A DNA stretch of 6,836 nt. Origin: Comamonadaceae bacterium (lineage in GTDB: Bacteria; Pseudomonadota; Gammaproteobacteria; Burkholderiales; Burkholderiaceae_C). The translations under genes and the position numbers were made by a program. The DNA lies in contig JAIXXW010000232.1 in the NCBI GenBank assembly GCA_027490555.1, positions 1 to 6,836 of the forward strand, given 5' to 3'. Shown here in pieces: positions 6,399 through 6,836 of the stretch; the first letter of the stretch is position 1; each line of letters starts with the position of its first letter. Below the pieces are notes generated by a model. The model did no database searches and was not told where the DNA came from. It saw only the letters and a program-made list of their open reading frames with translations.

Positions 6399-6764
6399 TT
6401 ATTTCTTCAGAGCCGCAGCACCCTTGCGCGGGCCCTTGCGCGTGCGGGCATTGGTGCGTGTACGCTGACCACGCATGGGCAAACCACGGCGGTGACGGAA
6501 GCCGCGGTAGCAGCCGATGTCCATCAAACGCTTGATGTTCATGGTGGTTTCGCGACGCAGGTCACCTTCGATGGTGAACAGTGCGATCTGGTCGCGAATC
6601 TTTTCCAGGTCACCGTCGGTCAGATCCTTGATCTTCTTCGAGTAAGCGATGCCGGAGGCTTCGCAGATCTGTCGAGCGCGGGTGCGACCAATACCGAAGA
6701 TGGCAGTCAAGCCAATTTCAGCATGTTTGTGCGGCGGAATGTTGATGCCAGCGATACGTGCCAT
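6399..6764 (-). CDS. rpsM: 30S ribosomal protein S13
   Basis: The 121-residue S13 (E. coli: 118) is in the head of the 30S subunit. It forms bridges to the large subunit, and its basic tail reaches the P-site tRNA. Visible marks are MARIAGINIPPHKHAEIGLT (1-20), the helix-hairpin-helix-like FGIGRTRA (23-30), EGDLRRETTMNIKRLMDIGCYRG (about 66-88), RHRRGLPMRGQRT (90-102) and the tail NARTRKGPRKG. The ATG at 6764 has a good AGAGGA site at 6775-6770. It follows rpmJ by only 24 nt, so the two are very probably on one transcript. Confidence 0.98.
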   Translation of the reverse strand: MARIAGINIPPHKHAEIGLTAIFGIGRTRARQICEASGIAYSKKIKDLTDGDLEKIRDQIALFTIEGDLRRETTMNIKRLMDIGCYRGFRHRRGLPMRGQRTRTNARTRKGPRKGAAALKK

Positions 6765-6788
6765 TTTCGTCCTCTAAAACTAATTCAA

Positions 6789-6836
6789 TCAGCCTTGACG
6801 CTGCTTGTGACGTGGATCGGTACAGATCACACGAAC
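6789..6836 (-). CDS. rpmJ: 50S ribosomal protein L36, C-terminal end (5' part outside window)
   Basis: Fifteen C-terminal codons and a TGA stop (6791-6789) are visible, running in frame to the window edge. They read VRVICTDPRHKQRQG, the standard end of L36, a tiny (about 37 residues) zinc-binding protein of the large subunit. The visible Cys and His of CTDPRH are the last two of its C-C-C-H zinc ligands. The gene sits just before rpsM, as in many proteobacterial spc-alpha operon junctions. It was identified by reading the edge directly, as the fragment is very short. Confidence 0.93.
   Translation of the reverse strand, partial: VRVICTDPRHKQRQG

Noticed and set aside
5741..6535. Plus-strand open frame of 264 codons opposite rpsD, rpsK and rpsM
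   Set aside because: It crosses three conserved ribosomal protein genes on the other strand and has no recognisable motif.

Overview
The window looks like an ordinary chromosomal core region of a betaproteobacterium, most likely order Burkholderiales and probably family Comamonadaceae. The basis is the form of the ribosomal proteins (for example a 207-residue S4 without a zinc site and S11 ending CRPQKRRRI), the LptD C-terminus, and the GC-rich coding sequence. I cannot fix the genus from sequence alone. I found no mobile element, CRISPR array, phage gene or undescribed defence-like system.

Left half, plus strand (1-3528): a tightly packed operon of lptD (5' part missing), surA and rsmA. The genes overlap by 8 nt (lptD/surA) and 4 nt (surA/rsmA, ATGA), so translation is probably coupled. 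LptD is the outer-membrane LPS translocon, SurA is the periplasmic chaperone that helps fold such barrels, and RsmA dimethylates two adenines in 16S rRNA. The pdxA gene that sits between surA and rsmA in E. coli is absent here.

Centre (3529-3702): a compact convergent junction. A hairpin with a T tract on both sides can terminate both the rsmA transcript and transcripts from the right. Next to it, on the minus strand, is a complete initiator tRNA (tRNA-fMet, CAU). A perfect TATAAT lies in the 18-nt gap between this tRNA and rplQ, so the tRNA can have its own promoter and can also be read as the last gene of the ribosomal operon.

Right half, minus strand (3703-6836, transcribed right to left): rpmJ (3' end only), rpsM, rpsK, rpsD, rpoA, rplQ, the classic alpha operon order. 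It carries S13, S11, S4, the RNA polymerase alpha subunit and L17. rpmJ and rpsM are only 24 nt apart, leaving no room for an E. coli-like S4-binding leader before rpsM. The three longer spacers (rpsK-rpsD, rpsD-rpoA, rpoA-rplQ; 82-100 nt each) all contain GC-rich perfect inverted repeats without T tracts. These are candidates for RNA processing or regulatory elements.

There is no gene-free stretch over 300 nt. The largest protein-free gap, 3529-3702, holds the terminator and the tRNA. The points most worth a second look are the initiator tRNA with its promoter at the operon end, the set of intercistronic hairpins, the loss of a catalytic-type His in the first SurA parvulin domain, and the single C-terminal cysteine of LptD.
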